A stretch of DNA of 64,000 bases from Lewinella sp. 4G2 (GTDB lineage Bacteria; Bacteroidota; Bacteroidia; Chitinophagales; Saprospiraceae): positions 496,001 to 560,000 of the forward strand of contig NZ_LVWJ02000014.1 in the NCBI RefSeq assembly GCF_001625015.1, given 5' to 3'. Below, piece after piece: positions 40,235 through 49,969 of the stretch (its first letter is position 1; the number at the start of each line of letters is the position of its first letter). The translations under genes were made by a program, and so were the position numbers. The notes under the pieces are model-generated. The model was not told the origin of the DNA. It did no database searches and saw only the letters and a program-made list of their open reading frames with translations.

Positions 40235-42508
40235 ATGGTCAAACAGCTTCTTCTTTTCCTGTTCGTTCTCGTCAGTGGCGGCGCCTACGCCGACTGCCCC
40301 GCCCCACCCCCCTACTACGGCTACAAATTCCTTAACCCGGAACTGCTCGATTACGACAGCGAGCTCTACCCCTTCTACGAAGCCTTCCGCGCCGACTACG
40401 CCGACCCCGCCCTACTCGCCGAGAACCTGCGCGAGCACGACAACCTGACCGAGTGGTACGAGCGGTACTGCGAACAGGTGGAGATCGACGACATCCGTGG
40501 GCTGCTCTACGGGAACACCGCGCCGGTGCTGAAGCGGATCATGGACCTCAGCGTCAACCCCAAGGCGAAGCCGGCGGACCTGCCGAATAAGTACCGCAAC
40601 AACGCCTTCGCCCGTCACCTCGTCAGCTACCGGTGCACGGAGGTGGCGCAGTACCTGTACTACGCCAAGCGGGTGGAGCCCTACGTCGTGCGGCGGAAGA
40701 AGACCTTTGCCACCCAGGCCTCGGCCAAGGCGGAAATGACCTCGCTGATCGATGAGGGGCTGGACCACTTTAAGGGGGCCGAGAGCCACTACGTCCGGCT
40801 GCGCTACGCCTACCAGCTCATCCGCCTGGCCCACTACCTGAAGGAGTACCAGTACGTGTTGGAGCTCTACGATTACCTGATGCCCAAGATCGCCGCGGAC
40901 CCGAGCGTGCTCTACCACTGGATCGAGGGCCACCGCGCCGGCGTGCTGCAGACGTTGGGGGATTACCCGACCTCCGCCTACCTTTTTAGCCGCGTTTTCG
41001 AGCAGTGCGTCAGTTGCCGGGAGAGCGCCCACCGGAGCTTCCGGATCCGCTCCGACGAAGAGTGGCGCGCCGCACAACTCCTCTGCGCCAACGACGGGGA
41101 ACGGGCGATGCTGCACGTCCTTCGCGCCCAGGATGGCCGAGCCCACCTCGTCCATGAAATGGAAGCCATCTACCGGCTGGAACCCGCCTCCCGCACCCTC
41201 GAACCTCTGCTGATGCGGGAACTGCTGGAACTGGAACGCGACCTGCTCGGCCTCGACTTCAACCCCCGCAAGGCCAGCAACAAACGCTACGCCCGGCGCC
41301 CCCGCCCGGAAGCCGGTAAGCGCTTAGTGGAGTTGCAGGGCTTCGTCAACACCCTCGTCGACGAAGGGAAGACGGCCCGGCCGGATCTCTGGCTCTTCGC
41401 CCGCGCCACCCTCGAAATACTGGGGGGAGATTATTACTACGCCAACGAATCCTTCGCCCAGCTCCGGCAGCGAAGCGAGAACGACAGCATCCTGGCCCAG
41501 GTGGCCATCCTCCAGGAAGTGAGCGACCTGCTCGCCCTCGACTACGTGGACGACGAAGTAGAACGCCGTTACTATACGCTGCTCAAGGACCGGTCCCTAC
41601 GCGAACGCTACCCCTACCTCAAACCCCTCGTCAACGACAAACTCGAGGTCGTCTACGCCCGGCGCGGCCAACCGGGGAAGGCCGCCCTGCTGCGGTACGG
41701 TTTCGACGCCATCGAGAAGCACCCCCAGCTCGACCTCATCCAAGAACTGATGGAGATGACGGACAGCCTTTCCGGCAATTCCTTCGACCGCGGCCTCCTC
41801 GCCGAACGGGTGGGCGACAACGCCGTGGCCGACCTCCACCACCTCACCGGCCTATATTACCTGCAGCGGGGGCAGTGGGAGATCGCGCTGAGCCAGTTCA
41901 AGAAGATCCCCGCGGCGCAGCGGGATGCTTACGGCCGGTACGCACCCTTCGTCCGCCAGTTTCACGACCGGGTGAATTACGTCCCGGACGCCAGCTACGC
42001 GACCTACAACAAGGTTGAACTGCTGGAAAAACTCCTCAGCCTGGAGGACGAGGCCCGCAAAACGGAGAACGACACCCTCGCGGCCCGCAATTTCTTCAAC
42101 ATCGGCTTAGCCCATTACAACCTGAGCTACTACAGTTACGCCTGGAGTTTTGGGGATGCCTTCCGCTCCTCCACCAGCGCGGCCCGGGCGGCAAAATCCC
42201 CGCCACCGGGGGACGTCTTTTCCCACCCCAACGCCCCCCTCGGCAACCTGGAGAATTTCAACATGGACCGCGCCCGCTATTACTTCGAACGCGCCCTCAC
42301 CCGCGCGCCGACCCGCGAAGCCGCGGCCCTGGCCACTTATTACGCCGCTAAGGTGGAACGCAACCAGCATTACGCCCGGGGGCGGCCCGGCGGGCAGCGG
42401 CCTTTTGGCTATTTTCGGCAGCTGAAGAATGACTATGCGGATACGGAGTTCTACGCTTACGCGATTCGGGAGTGCCGGACGTTGGCTTGGTTTGCTAGTC
42501 GGGAGTAG
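40235..42508 (+). CDS. Large orphan secreted protein with helical repeats
   Basis: A 757-aa protein with a signal peptide (residues about 1-19, ending GGAYAD). The rest is rich in Tyr, Arg, Leu and Ala, alpha-helical, and shows TPR-like packing (for example LRYAYQLIRLAHYLKEYQYVLELYDYLM and FFNIGLAHYNLSYYSYAW). No catalytic motif and no T9SS domain. Starting at 40235 gives a clean signal peptide. I do not recognise the family; a periplasmic scaffold or envelope-associated TPR protein is a reasonable guess. Confidence 0.75.
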   Translation: MVKQLLLFLFVLVSGGAYADCPAPPPYYGYKFLNPELLDYDSELYPFYEAFRADYADPALLAENLREHDNLTEWYERYCEQVEIDDIRGLLYGNTAPVLKRIMDLSVNPKAKPADLPNKYRNNAFARHLVSYRCTEVAQYLYYAKRVEPYVVRRKKTFATQASAKAEMTSLIDEGLDHFKGAESHYVRLRYAYQLIRLAHYLKEYQYVLELYDYLMPKIAADPSVLYHWIEGHRAGVLQTLGDYPTSAYLFSRVFEQCVSCRESAHRSFRIRSDEEWRAAQLLCANDGERAMLHVLRAQDGRAHLVHEMEAIYRLEPASRTLEPLLMRELLELERDLLGLDFNPRKASNKRYARRPRPEAGKRLVELQGFVNTLVDEGKTARPDLWLFARATLEILGGDYYYANESFAQLRQRSENDSILAQVAILQEVSDLLALDYVDDEVERRYYTLLKDRSLRERYPYLKPLVNDKLEVVYARRGQPGKAALLRYGFDAIEKHPQLDLIQELMEMTDSLSGNSFDRGLLAERVGDNAVADLHHLTGLYYLQRGQWEIALSQFKKIPAAQRDAYGRYAPFVRQFHDRVNYVPDASYATYNKVELLEKLLSLEDEARKTENDTLAARNFFNIGLAHYNLSYYSYAWSFGDAFRSSTSAARAAKSPPPGDVFSHPNAPLGNLENFNMDRARYYFERALTRAPTREAAALATYYAAKVERNQHYARGRPGGQRPFGYFRQLKNDYADTEFYAYAIRECRTLAWFASRE

Positions 42509-42593
42509 TTGGTAGTTTCTAGTAGGCAGTTGCTAGTTGCTAGTTGGGGGAGTAATGGCTTTGGGGCTTTGCTCTATTTAAGCACTAAATGGC

Positions 42594-43318
42594 CTGATAG
42601 CTGCCCACGCATATTTCGCAAAGAAGAATTAGATGGTTAAGACGAAAGAGAAGAATGATACCGACTTCTCTCCCCTCTCTATCGCCTTAAACTTCTCTGC
42701 GAAACTAATAACGCAGCGGAGCTAAAATTCACACCCTGAGCTGATAGCTGCCCACGCATATTTCGCAAAGAAGAATTAGATGGTTAAGACGAAAGAGAAG
42801 AATGATACTGACTTCTTCCCCCTCTCTATCGCCTTAAACTTCTCTGCGAAATTAATAACGCAACGGGGCTAAAATTCACACCTTGAGTTGTTTGCTGTCC
42901 ACGCATATTTCACAAAGAAGAATTAGATGGTTAAGACGAAAGAGAAGAATGATGGTTTCTCTCCCCTCTCTATCGCCTTAAACTTCTTTGCGAAACCAAT
43001 AACGCAGCGGGGCTATAATTCACGTCTTGAGCTGTTTACTGCCCACGCATATTTCGCAAAGAAGAATTAGATGGTTAAGACGAAAGAGAAGAATGACACT
43101 GACTTCTTCCCCCTCTCTATCGCCTTAAACTTCTCTGCGAAATTAATAACGCAACGGGGCTAAAATTCACACCTTGAGTTGTTTGCTGTCCACGCATATT
43201 TCGCAAAGAAGAATTAGATGATTAAGACGAAAGAGAAGAATGATACTAGCTTCTTAATCCTCTCTATCGCCTTAAACTTCTTTGCGAAACCAATAACACA
43301 GCCGAGCCAGCTGTAAAA
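42594..43318. repeat. Five-unit purine/pyrimidine hairpin array
   Basis: Five tandem units with a period of 145-147 bp, starting near 42594, 42741, 42887, 43032 and 43179. Each unit has a purine arm TTTCGCAAAGAAGAATTAGA ending GAGAAG and a pyrimidine arm ending CTTCTCTGCGAAA or CTTCTTTGCGAAA, which pair as a long hairpin. Spacer text between units varies slightly. The first 85 bp (42509-42593) also holds a short AGTTGCT heptamer repeat. The gap 42509-43423 has no gene. Confidence 0.85.
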
Positions 43319-43423
43319 AGCTTGAGCTACCCCACCATTAATCCCCCAAAATTCCCCCTTCGTCGATTCCAAAAACTTACCCCACCAATTTTTTTGATCT
43401 TCGCTCCGCAACAAGCCACACCC

Positions 43424-44305
43424 ATGGAACTCAAGATCACCAACTTAGAAAAGACCTACGCCAACGGCGTCCACGCCATCAACAACTGTAACCTGACGAT
43501 CCCGCGGGGGATGTTCGGGCTACTCGGGCCCAACGGCGCGGGCAAATCCAGCCTCATGCGGACGATCGCTACCCTGCAGGAAGCCGACTCCGGTAGCATC
43601 ACCCTGGGCGACATCGACGTGCTGAAGGACAAGGACGCCATCCGCCGCGTCCTCGGTTATTTGCCGCAGGAGTTCGGGGTCTACCCGAAGGTCTCCGCGG
43701 AAAATATGCTCGATCACGTCGCTACCCTTAAGGGCATCACCAACCGGAAGGAGCGGAAGGAAACCGTCGCCTTTCTGCTGGAGCGCGTCAACTTGCTCGA
43801 TAAACGGAAGAACAACCTCGGCACCTTTTCCGGGGGCATGAAGCAACGCTTCGGCATCGCCCAGGCCCTCCTCGGCAACCCCCAACTCATCATCGTCGAC
43901 GAGCCGACGGCCGGCCTGGACCCGACGGAACGCAACCGCTTCCACAACCTCCTTAGCGAAATCGGGGAGAACACCATCGTTATCCTCAGTACCCACATCG
44001 TGGAGGACGTCACCAACCTCTGCAACGAGATGGCCATCATCCGCGCCGGGCAGGTGATCGCTACCGGGCAGCCGGGCGCCCTCGTCAACGAAATGCAGGG
44101 CCGCATCTGGAGCAAGCTCATCGACAAGGCGGATCTGTACCGCTACGAAGCCGAATTGCAGGTCATTTCTACCCGCCTCAAGGGAGGCCGGACGCAGATC
44201 CACGTCTACGCCGATACGCAGCCCGACGCCACTTTTGATGCCGTGCAGGCCGACCTGGAGGACGTCTACTTCACCCGCATCGCCGGTGGCGCCGTCCCCG
44301 CCTAA
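43424..44305 (+). CDS. ABC transporter ATP-binding protein
   Basis: A 293-aa ABC ATPase. Walker A GPNGAGKS at residues about 35-42, the signature FSGGMKQR near 134, Walker B IIVDEPTAGLDP near 155 and a switch histidine in STHIVED. The ATG at 43424 fits; a longer frame from 43322 adds residues unlike the family. It pairs with the permease-peptidase 48 bp downstream and presumably powers it. Substrate unknown. Confidence 0.93.
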   Translation: MELKITNLEKTYANGVHAINNCNLTIPRGMFGLLGPNGAGKSSLMRTIATLQEADSGSITLGDIDVLKDKDAIRRVLGYLPQEFGVYPKVSAENMLDHVATLKGITNRKERKETVAFLLERVNLLDKRKNNLGTFSGGMKQRFGIAQALLGNPQLIIVDEPTAGLDPTERNRFHNLLSEIGENTIVILSTHIVEDVTNLCNEMAIIRAGQVIATGQPGALVNEMQGRIWSKLIDKADLYRYEAELQVISTRLKGGRTQIHVYADTQPDATFDAVQADLEDVYFTRIAGGAVPA

Positions 44306-44353
44306 GCACCCCCTTCTCCTTTTTCCCTTCCTGGATCTTTAGACTAGTCAGCA

Positions 44354-47300
44354 ATGCTCAACATTCTGAAATTCGAACTGCGCTACCGCATCGGCCGGCC
44401 CGCTACCTGGGCCTACTTTGGCCTCCTCGCCTTCGGTGGCTTTTTGCTCGCGGCCAACAACGCGCTCGTGAGTAGCGAAAAAGCCTTCGCCAATTCCGCC
44501 TACAACATCACCATCCTCATGATGGTGTTCAGCATCTTTTCGGCGCTCATCGCCTCGGCTGTCATGGGCGTGCCCGTTTATCGGGACATCGAACACGGCG
44601 TCAAGAACTACTACTTCTCCTACCCGGTCGGCGAAAAAGAATACCTGCTGGGTCGTTTCCTGGGGTCCTTCCTTACGCTGATGCTCATCAGTCTCGGGCT
44701 GGTCGTTGGGCTCGTGGTGGGGTATTCGTTGGGGCCGGTCCTGGGTTGGGAGGAGGCCGAACGCTTCGGGCCGCACCGCTGGGGTGCCTACCTGAATGGC
44801 CTCGTTTTCTACCTCTGGCCGAACCTCCTGTTTGTCGGCACGATCTTCTTCTGCCTGGTGGCCCTCACCCGCAAGATCTTCGTCAGCTACGTCGGTAGCA
44901 TTCTCTTTTTCGTCGGTTACCTCGTATCCCAGACGCTTACGCAAGACCTGGATAATGGCCTCGTTGCCGCCCTCGTTGATCCCTTCGGTTTGGCGGCCTG
45001 GTCCGAAGCCACCAAGTACTGGACGCCCGGCGAGCAAAACGAACTCATTGCGCCCATCACCGGCAACCTCCTGCTGAACCGCCTTTTCTACCTGGCGCTC
45101 TCGGCGCTCATCCTCGTCTTCACCCTCCTCCGCTTCGATTTCCAACGCTTCCTCGGGGGCGCCAAGGCCAAGAAGATCGTGGACGTGGGCGCTGTTCCCG
45201 ATACAATGCGGGACAAGTTGGGCGCTCGCGCAGGTGCGGAGAAATTGGACGGGAGAACTCCAGCAATGGGCCCTCCACCGGCGGTACGACAAAGCTTCAA
45301 CAACGGGGTCTACTTCCGGCAGATGCTGAGTCAGTCCTGGATCGAGTTCAAGTCCATTCTGCGTGACCCTTACTTCCTGGCCATCATCACGGCGGCCATC
45401 CTCTTCCTTTACCTGGACGCCCACCTGGGCAACTCCACCTACGGGACGCCCTCCCTACCGGTGACCTACTACATGATCGAGGCCAAAAACAGCACTTACA
45501 TCCTGCTCGTGATGATCATGCTGGTGTTCTACACCGGTGAGGTCGTCCACCGCGACCGGACGGTCAAGTTCAACCAGATCGCCGATGCCTTACCCATCCC
45601 GAACTGGACGCTCTTCGGCGGTAAGCTGCTGACGATGACCGGCGTCGCCTTCCTCCTCGCTACGATGGTCTGGGTGATCGGGGTCATCCACCAGACCGTG
45701 GAGGGCTACTTCAACTACGACTTCGGACAGTACTTCACGGACCTCTACCTGCTCACCTTCCCTCAGTACCTGGTGCTGATGTCGCTGGCCTTCGTCGTGC
45801 ACGTCCTGGTCAATAAGAAGTTTCTAGGCCACGTGATCGCCATCGGAATCTACGCCGCCGTGCTCTTCATTCCTGGATTACTCGACATTGATTACAACAT
45901 GATCCTGTTCGGTAGCCGCCCGGGGTACATCATTTCGGACATGAACGGGTTTGGTCACTTCATTAGTGGAGTAACCACCTTTAATCTCTACTGGTTAGCC
46001 TTCGGTGGCATGCTGCTCGTCGGTGCCCTGTTGCTCTACGCCCGGGGCACGGAGGATGCCTGGAAAAGCCGCTTCCAACTGGCCCGCCAACGGGTAGGCT
46101 GGCGACCACTGGCCGTTCTCGGCGCTTCCGTCGCGCTCTTTGCTTTGACCGGCTTCACCATCTTCAACAACGTCAGCGTCAAGAACCAGTACGTTGGTTT
46201 TGAGACCTCCCAGAACGAGCAGGAACGGTACGAGCGGACCTACCGCCGGTACCGAACCCTTAACCAACCCAAGATCACGACGGTAGACTACCAGGTCGAC
46301 ATCTTCCCCGAAGACCGGGCCGCGGATGGCCGGGCGACCTACACCGTCCACAACTTCGGGGAGACACCCATCGATACGATTGTGTTCGACCTTTCGTACG
46401 ATAAGACAGTATTCAACATCAACGAATTCACCCTCGGTGGAGAGGCACCCGAGCTGGTCAAATTCGACGAGGCCGTTAACTTCATGATCTACAGTCTAGA
46501 CCGACCCCTGGCCGTCGGTGACTCGGCGGAAATGGTCCTGGACGTCCGGCTGGACTTCGAGGGTTTCGCCAACGAAGGCTACCAGAGTGCCATCGTGGAG
46601 AACGGCACCTTCCTCAACTCCGGCCTCTTCCCCTCCTTCGGTTACTCCGGGGGCAGCGAGATCGGTAGCAACCAGGAACGCCGGAAGCGCGGCCTCGAGA
46701 TCCGGGATTACGGCCTGCCGGCTCCGGACGACGCCAAGGGCAAGTCCACCCTCCTCTTCGACGCCAACGCTTACCTGGTGGACTTCACCGCCACCATCAG
46801 CACCGCGCCCGACCAGATTGCCATCGCGCCGGGAAAACTCGTCCGCGAGTACGAGCGGGACGGCCGCCGCGTCTTCGAGTACCAAAACGAAGGGAAGATT
46901 CAGAACTTCTTCAACATCTCTTCGGCCCGTTACGAGGTGCTGGAGGAAATGCACGCCACCCCCACGGGGCAGTCCATCAAACTGCAGATCTTCCACCACC
47001 CGGAGCACGACCGCAACCTGGACCGGTACATGGACGCGATGAAGCGGTCACTGGATTACTACACGGAGAACTTCTCTCCCTACCAATTTGACCAACTACG
47101 GTTGCTGGAGTTCCCCCGTTACGCCAGCTTCGCCCAGTCCTTCCCGAATACGGTCCCTTACGCCGAGTCCTTCGGCTGGGTGGCCGACTTCTCCAACCCC
47201 GACGATACGGACTACGCCTTTACGGTGACGGCCCACGAGGTCGCGCACCAGTGGTGGGGCCACCAGATCACGCCTTCCGCCACGCGGGGTGCCAACCAGC

Positions 47301-48031
47301 TTTCGGAAACGATGGCCGAGTACAGCTCCCTGATGGTGATGAAGGAACGCTACGGCGAAGCTGCGATGCCTCAGTTCCTCAAGTACGAGCTGGACCGCTA
47401 CCTCAGCTCCCGCGCTGGAGAAAGCAAATTTGAAAAGACGCTGCTGGACAATGACGACCAGTCCTACGTCTGGTACCGGAAGGGCGCCATGATCATGTAC
47501 ACGTTGGCGGATTACGTCGGGGAGGACAAGCTCAACGCCAGCTTCGCCCGTTTCCTCGACGAGTTCGGCCAGCGGGACGAGCCCCCCTTCCCCACTTCGC
47601 TGGATTGGTACGCCGCCATCCAACGCGCCGTGCCGGATAGCCTCCAGTACTACCTCCGGGAAAGCTTCGAGGGCATCACCCTGTACGAAAACCGGGCGCT
47701 CGAGGCTACCTCCGAACCGAAGCCAGGCGAGGAAGGAAAGTACCTCGTCACCCTTAAGGTCGACACCCGCAAGATCACCTACGACGGGGAAGGCGAAGAG
47801 ATCGACCGCCCCACGGAGCGCAGCCTGATCGAGATCGGCGTCTTCGGCGAGGACACGACGAACGAAGACGGATTAGAGGTCAAAAACGCCCTCTACCTAG
47901 AAAAGCGCTGGCTGACGCCAGGTGAACACACCATCACCATTGAGGTGGACGAGGAGCCGGTGGAGGCGGGCATTGATCCGTATAATAAGTTGATTGACCG
48001 CGTTAGTGACGATAACGTTGTTAGTCTTTAG
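44354..48031 (+). CDS. ABC-2 permease fused to M1 aminopeptidase
   Basis: A 1225-aa fusion. The first 590 residues hold two ABC-2 type permease modules with six or so helices each, separated by a loop (about 285-315). Residues from 620 form a periplasmic or external M1-family metallopeptidase: HEVAHQWWGHQ near 958-968 (HExxH) with the second metal glutamate in QLSETMAEYSS 18-20 residues later, plus an N-terminal beta domain. The usual GAMEN exopeptidase motif is not obvious. Such fusions occur in Bacteroidota. It is coded with the ATPase at 43424, so the peptidase may act on the exported or imported peptide. Confidence 0.9.
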   Translation: MLNILKFELRYRIGRPATWAYFGLLAFGGFLLAANNALVSSEKAFANSAYNITILMMVFSIFSALIASAVMGVPVYRDIEHGVKNYYFSYPVGEKEYLLGRFLGSFLTLMLISLGLVVGLVVGYSLGPVLGWEEAERFGPHRWGAYLNGLVFYLWPNLLFVGTIFFCLVALTRKIFVSYVGSILFFVGYLVSQTLTQDLDNGLVAALVDPFGLAAWSEATKYWTPGEQNELIAPITGNLLLNRLFYLALSALILVFTLLRFDFQRFLGGAKAKKIVDVGAVPDTMRDKLGARAGAEKLDGRTPAMGPPPAVRQSFNNGVYFRQMLSQSWIEFKSILRDPYFLAIITAAILFLYLDAHLGNSTYGTPSLPVTYYMIEAKNSTYILLVMIMLVFYTGEVVHRDRTVKFNQIADALPIPNWTLFGGKLLTMTGVAFLLATMVWVIGVIHQTVEGYFNYDFGQYFTDLYLLTFPQYLVLMSLAFVVHVLVNKKFLGHVIAIGIYAAVLFIPGLLDIDYNMILFGSRPGYIISDMNGFGHFISGVTTFNLYWLAFGGMLLVGALLLYARGTEDAWKSRFQLARQRVGWRPLAVLGASVALFALTGFTIFNNVSVKNQYVGFETSQNEQERYERTYRRYRTLNQPKITTVDYQVDIFPEDRAADGRATYTVHNFGETPIDTIVFDLSYDKTVFNINEFTLGGEAPELVKFDEAVNFMIYSLDRPLAVGDSAEMVLDVRLDFEGFANEGYQSAIVENGTFLNSGLFPSFGYSGGSEIGSNQERRKRGLEIRDYGLPAPDDAKGKSTLLFDANAYLVDFTATISTAPDQIAIAPGKLVREYERDGRRVFEYQNEGKIQNFFNISSARYEVLEEMHATPTGQSIKLQIFHHPEHDRNLDRYMDAMKRSLDYYTENFSPYQFDQLRLLEFPRYASFAQSFPNTVPYAESFGWVADFSNPDDTDYAFTVTAHEVAHQWWGHQITPSATRGANQLSETMAEYSSLMVMKERYGEAAMPQFLKYELDRYLSSRAGESKFEKTLLDNDDQSYVWYRKGAMIMYTLADYVGEDKLNASFARFLDEFGQRDEPPFPTSLDWYAAIQRAVPDSLQYYLRESFEGITLYENRALEATSEPKPGEEGKYLVTLKVDTRKITYDGEGEEIDRPTERSLIEIGVFGEDTTNEDGLEVKNALYLEKRWLTPGEHTITIEVDEEPVEAGIDPYNKLIDRVSDDNVVSL
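45220..45237 (+). repeat. GC-rich 18-bp dispersed word, in CDS
   Basis: Reads GGGCGCTCGCGCAGGTGC in the loop between the two permease modules and encodes Gly-Ala-Arg-Ala-Gly-Ala. Confidence 0.65.
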
Positions 48032-48035
48032 TCGG

Positions 48036-48081
48036 GTAGTAGGGTAGTCGGGTAGTACGTACTACCCGACTACCCTACTAC
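48036..48081. repeat. Perfect 46-bp palindrome of octamers
   Basis: Two 23-bp arms with no loop, built from 8-bp words such as GTCGGGTA and GTAGGGTA. It lies between the fusion gene and pnuC, 21 bp before the pnuC ATG. It could act as a terminator or cruciform. Confidence 0.85.
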
Positions 48082-48101
48082 GATACTACGATACTACAAA
48101 T

Positions 48102-48722
48102 ATGTCCGAACTCCTCACCCAACTCGCCGCCGCTCAGCCACTGGACTGGTTGGCCATCCTGACGTCCATTGCCTACGTGGTACTGGCGGCGCGGGGGAAC
48201 AACTGGTGTTGGTTGTTTGCGGCCGTTAGTACTTCGGTTTGGGGGTACCAGTCGCTGGTGGTCTACGACTTGGTATCCGATGCGTTGTTGCAGGGGTTTT
48301 ACCTCGTCATGGCCGGCGTTGGGGTGTGGCAGTGGCAATTTGGTTCCCGGTCCGGTACGGCGCTCCCCGTTAGCCGGATGACTTTGGGGCAGCACCTATT
48401 TTACCTGTCCTTGGCCGGCACCTGCGGCAGCGCCCTCGGCTACTTTTTCAGTAATACCCTCCAGGCGGCGGCGACCTACCCGGATGCGCTGACGACGGCC
48501 TTCAGCGTGGGGGCGACCTTCCTTTTGGTGCGGAGGAAGCTGGAAAACTGGCTGTACTGGATCGTGATCGACGCCGTGTACGTGTGGATCTACCTCGGGC
48601 AGGGGGCGCAGCTTTTCGCCTTGATGATGGTGATCAACATTGGCGTGGCGGCTTACGGCTGGGTGAACTGGCGGCGGGAGTTGTTGGCAGCGAACACCGT
48701 ACCTACGCAACGGTTGGAGTAA
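48102..48722 (+). CDS. pnuC: Nicotinamide riboside transporter PnuC
   Basis: A 206-aa inner-membrane transporter importing nicotinamide riboside for NAD synthesis. Features are seven hydrophobic segments, a W/N-rich early motif (ARGNNWCWLFAAVSTSVW), QGFYLVMAGVGVWQW near 67, and the C-terminal ENWLYWIVIDAVYVWIY, which fits the family substrate-binding residues. The kinase NadR is not adjacent. A GC-rich word lies inside the gene. Confidence 0.9.
   Translation: MSELLTQLAAAQPLDWLAILTSIAYVVLAARGNNWCWLFAAVSTSVWGYQSLVVYDLVSDALLQGFYLVMAGVGVWQWQFGSRSGTALPVSRMTLGQHLFYLSLAGTCGSALGYFFSNTLQAAATYPDALTTAFSVGATFLLVRRKLENWLYWIVIDAVYVWIYLGQGAQLFALMMVINIGVAAYGWVNWRRELLAANTVPTQRLE
48417..48435 (-). repeat. GC-rich 18-bp dispersed word, in CDS
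   Basis: Plus strand reads GGCACCTGCGGCAGCGCCC within pnuC and encodes Gly-Thr-Cys-Gly-Ser-Ala. Confidence 0.65.
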
Positions 48723-48753
48723 GCGCCGCTAGCCAGCGGGCTCAACTCCTACC

Positions 48754-49809
48754 ATGCCGACTACTACTGATTCTCCTCTTTTACGCGCCACCCTACAGGT
48801 TGCGCTGGTCATTGGGGTGATTGCCCTGTTGTACTTTGGCAAACCACTGTTGCTACCCCTGTTGGTAGCTGGCATTTTGGCGCTGATCATCGATCCGATT
48901 GACGATAAACTACGGTCGTTCGGGTGGAAGCCAGGCTTCGCCATTTTCGGGGCCTTTTTTGTGTTGCTGCTCTTCTTCCTGATCCTCTTTTTCGCCATCG
49001 GGCAACAGGTAAATGCCTTCGTTGAAAACTGGCCGGAGATCGAGCAATCGCTATCGGCGCAGCTGAATAAATTCCGGTCCAACTCGGGTTTGGGCAGCCT
49101 CATCCCCGAACTACCTTCGGGCGATCCGGACGAATCCATGATGGCCGACATGCCGGTTTCCGGAGGCAGCATCCTGAGTATCCTGGGTACTACCATCGGT
49201 GCGATGGGCGACTTCGTACTCACGCTCGTCTACGTCATCCTGCTCCTGACCCAGAAGCAACGCCTGCGCCACTTCATTCTACGCTTGTCACCGGATGAAG
49301 ATCGGGGCCTCGCCCACCAGACCCTGAACGAAAGCCGGACGGTCGTGCAGCGCTACCTCCGGGGGCAGTTGATTTTGATCGCTACGCTCTCCGTTCTCTA
49401 CGCCATTGGTTTTTTGATCGTGGGGATGGACTACGCCATTCTCATTGCCATCCTGGTCGCCTTCATGAGTCTGATCCCCTACTTGGGTAACATCATTGGT
49501 GGTTTGATCGCCGTGGCCCTCGCCTTTTCCGACGGCGGTGGTTCCTACGCCGTCTTTGGTGTCCTCATTACGATGAGCGTCGCCCAGGTGGTAGAGAGTT
49601 ACTTTTTGACGCCGCTCATCGTTGGCGACGAGGTGAGCCTGAACCCGTTGGCTACCATCATCTGCGTGGTGGGCCTCGCCATCCTTTGGGGACCAGTTGG
49701 AGCGGTGATCGCCATTCCGCTGACGGGGATCATCCGGACGATCTTCAGCCACGTAAAGGGCCTGCAGGACTTTGCCTTCCTGATGGGGCAGGATAAGATT
49801 GAGAGTTAG
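48754..49809 (+). CDS. AI-2E/PerM-family transporter
   Basis: A 351-aa inner-membrane protein of the AI-2 exporter (PerM) family. Eight hydrophobic segments, with an N-terminal pair, a soluble loop of about residues 85-145, and a C-terminal half with SLIPYLGNIIGGLIAVALA near 250 and the closing segment IGWGPVGAVIAIPLTG-like GLAILWGPVGAVIAIPLTG, both hallmarks. Substrates of this family vary and include autoinducer-2 and ions. It follows pnuC by 31 bp and may share its transcript. Confidence 0.88.
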   Translation: MPTTTDSPLLRATLQVALVIGVIALLYFGKPLLLPLLVAGILALIIDPIDDKLRSFGWKPGFAIFGAFFVLLLFFLILFFAIGQQVNAFVENWPEIEQSLSAQLNKFRSNSGLGSLIPELPSGDPDESMMADMPVSGGSILSILGTTIGAMGDFVLTLVYVILLLTQKQRLRHFILRLSPDEDRGLAHQTLNESRTVVQRYLRGQLILIATLSVLYAIGFLIVGMDYAILIAILVAFMSLIPYLGNIIGGLIAVALAFSDGGGSYAVFGVLITMSVAQVVESYFLTPLIVGDEVSLNPLATIICVVGLAILWGPVGAVIAIPLTGIIRTIFSHVKGLQDFAFLMGQDKIES

Positions 49810-49969
49810 GCTTAAGAAAAGCCGACCTGAACAAATCTGCCGGGTTCACGTTAGCCCTGCGCTCGCTCCTTTCGATGCGGCCTGAACCGAATTCCTCACT
49901 GTAACCTGCGTGCGCTGGTTGAGCTTAATTGCCTCACCGCTCCGTTTCCAGCAACACCCCCAACCCGCC

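Noticed and set aside
42594-43318. Possible CRISPR array
   Set aside because: Repeat units are about 146 bp and almost wholly repeated, with no short repeat plus unique spacers, and there are no cas genes in the window.
44348-45424. Long minus-strand open frame inside the ABC permease region
   Set aside because: It is antisense to a well-supported gene, has low-complexity charged composition and is explained by the GC-rich codon pattern of the real gene.
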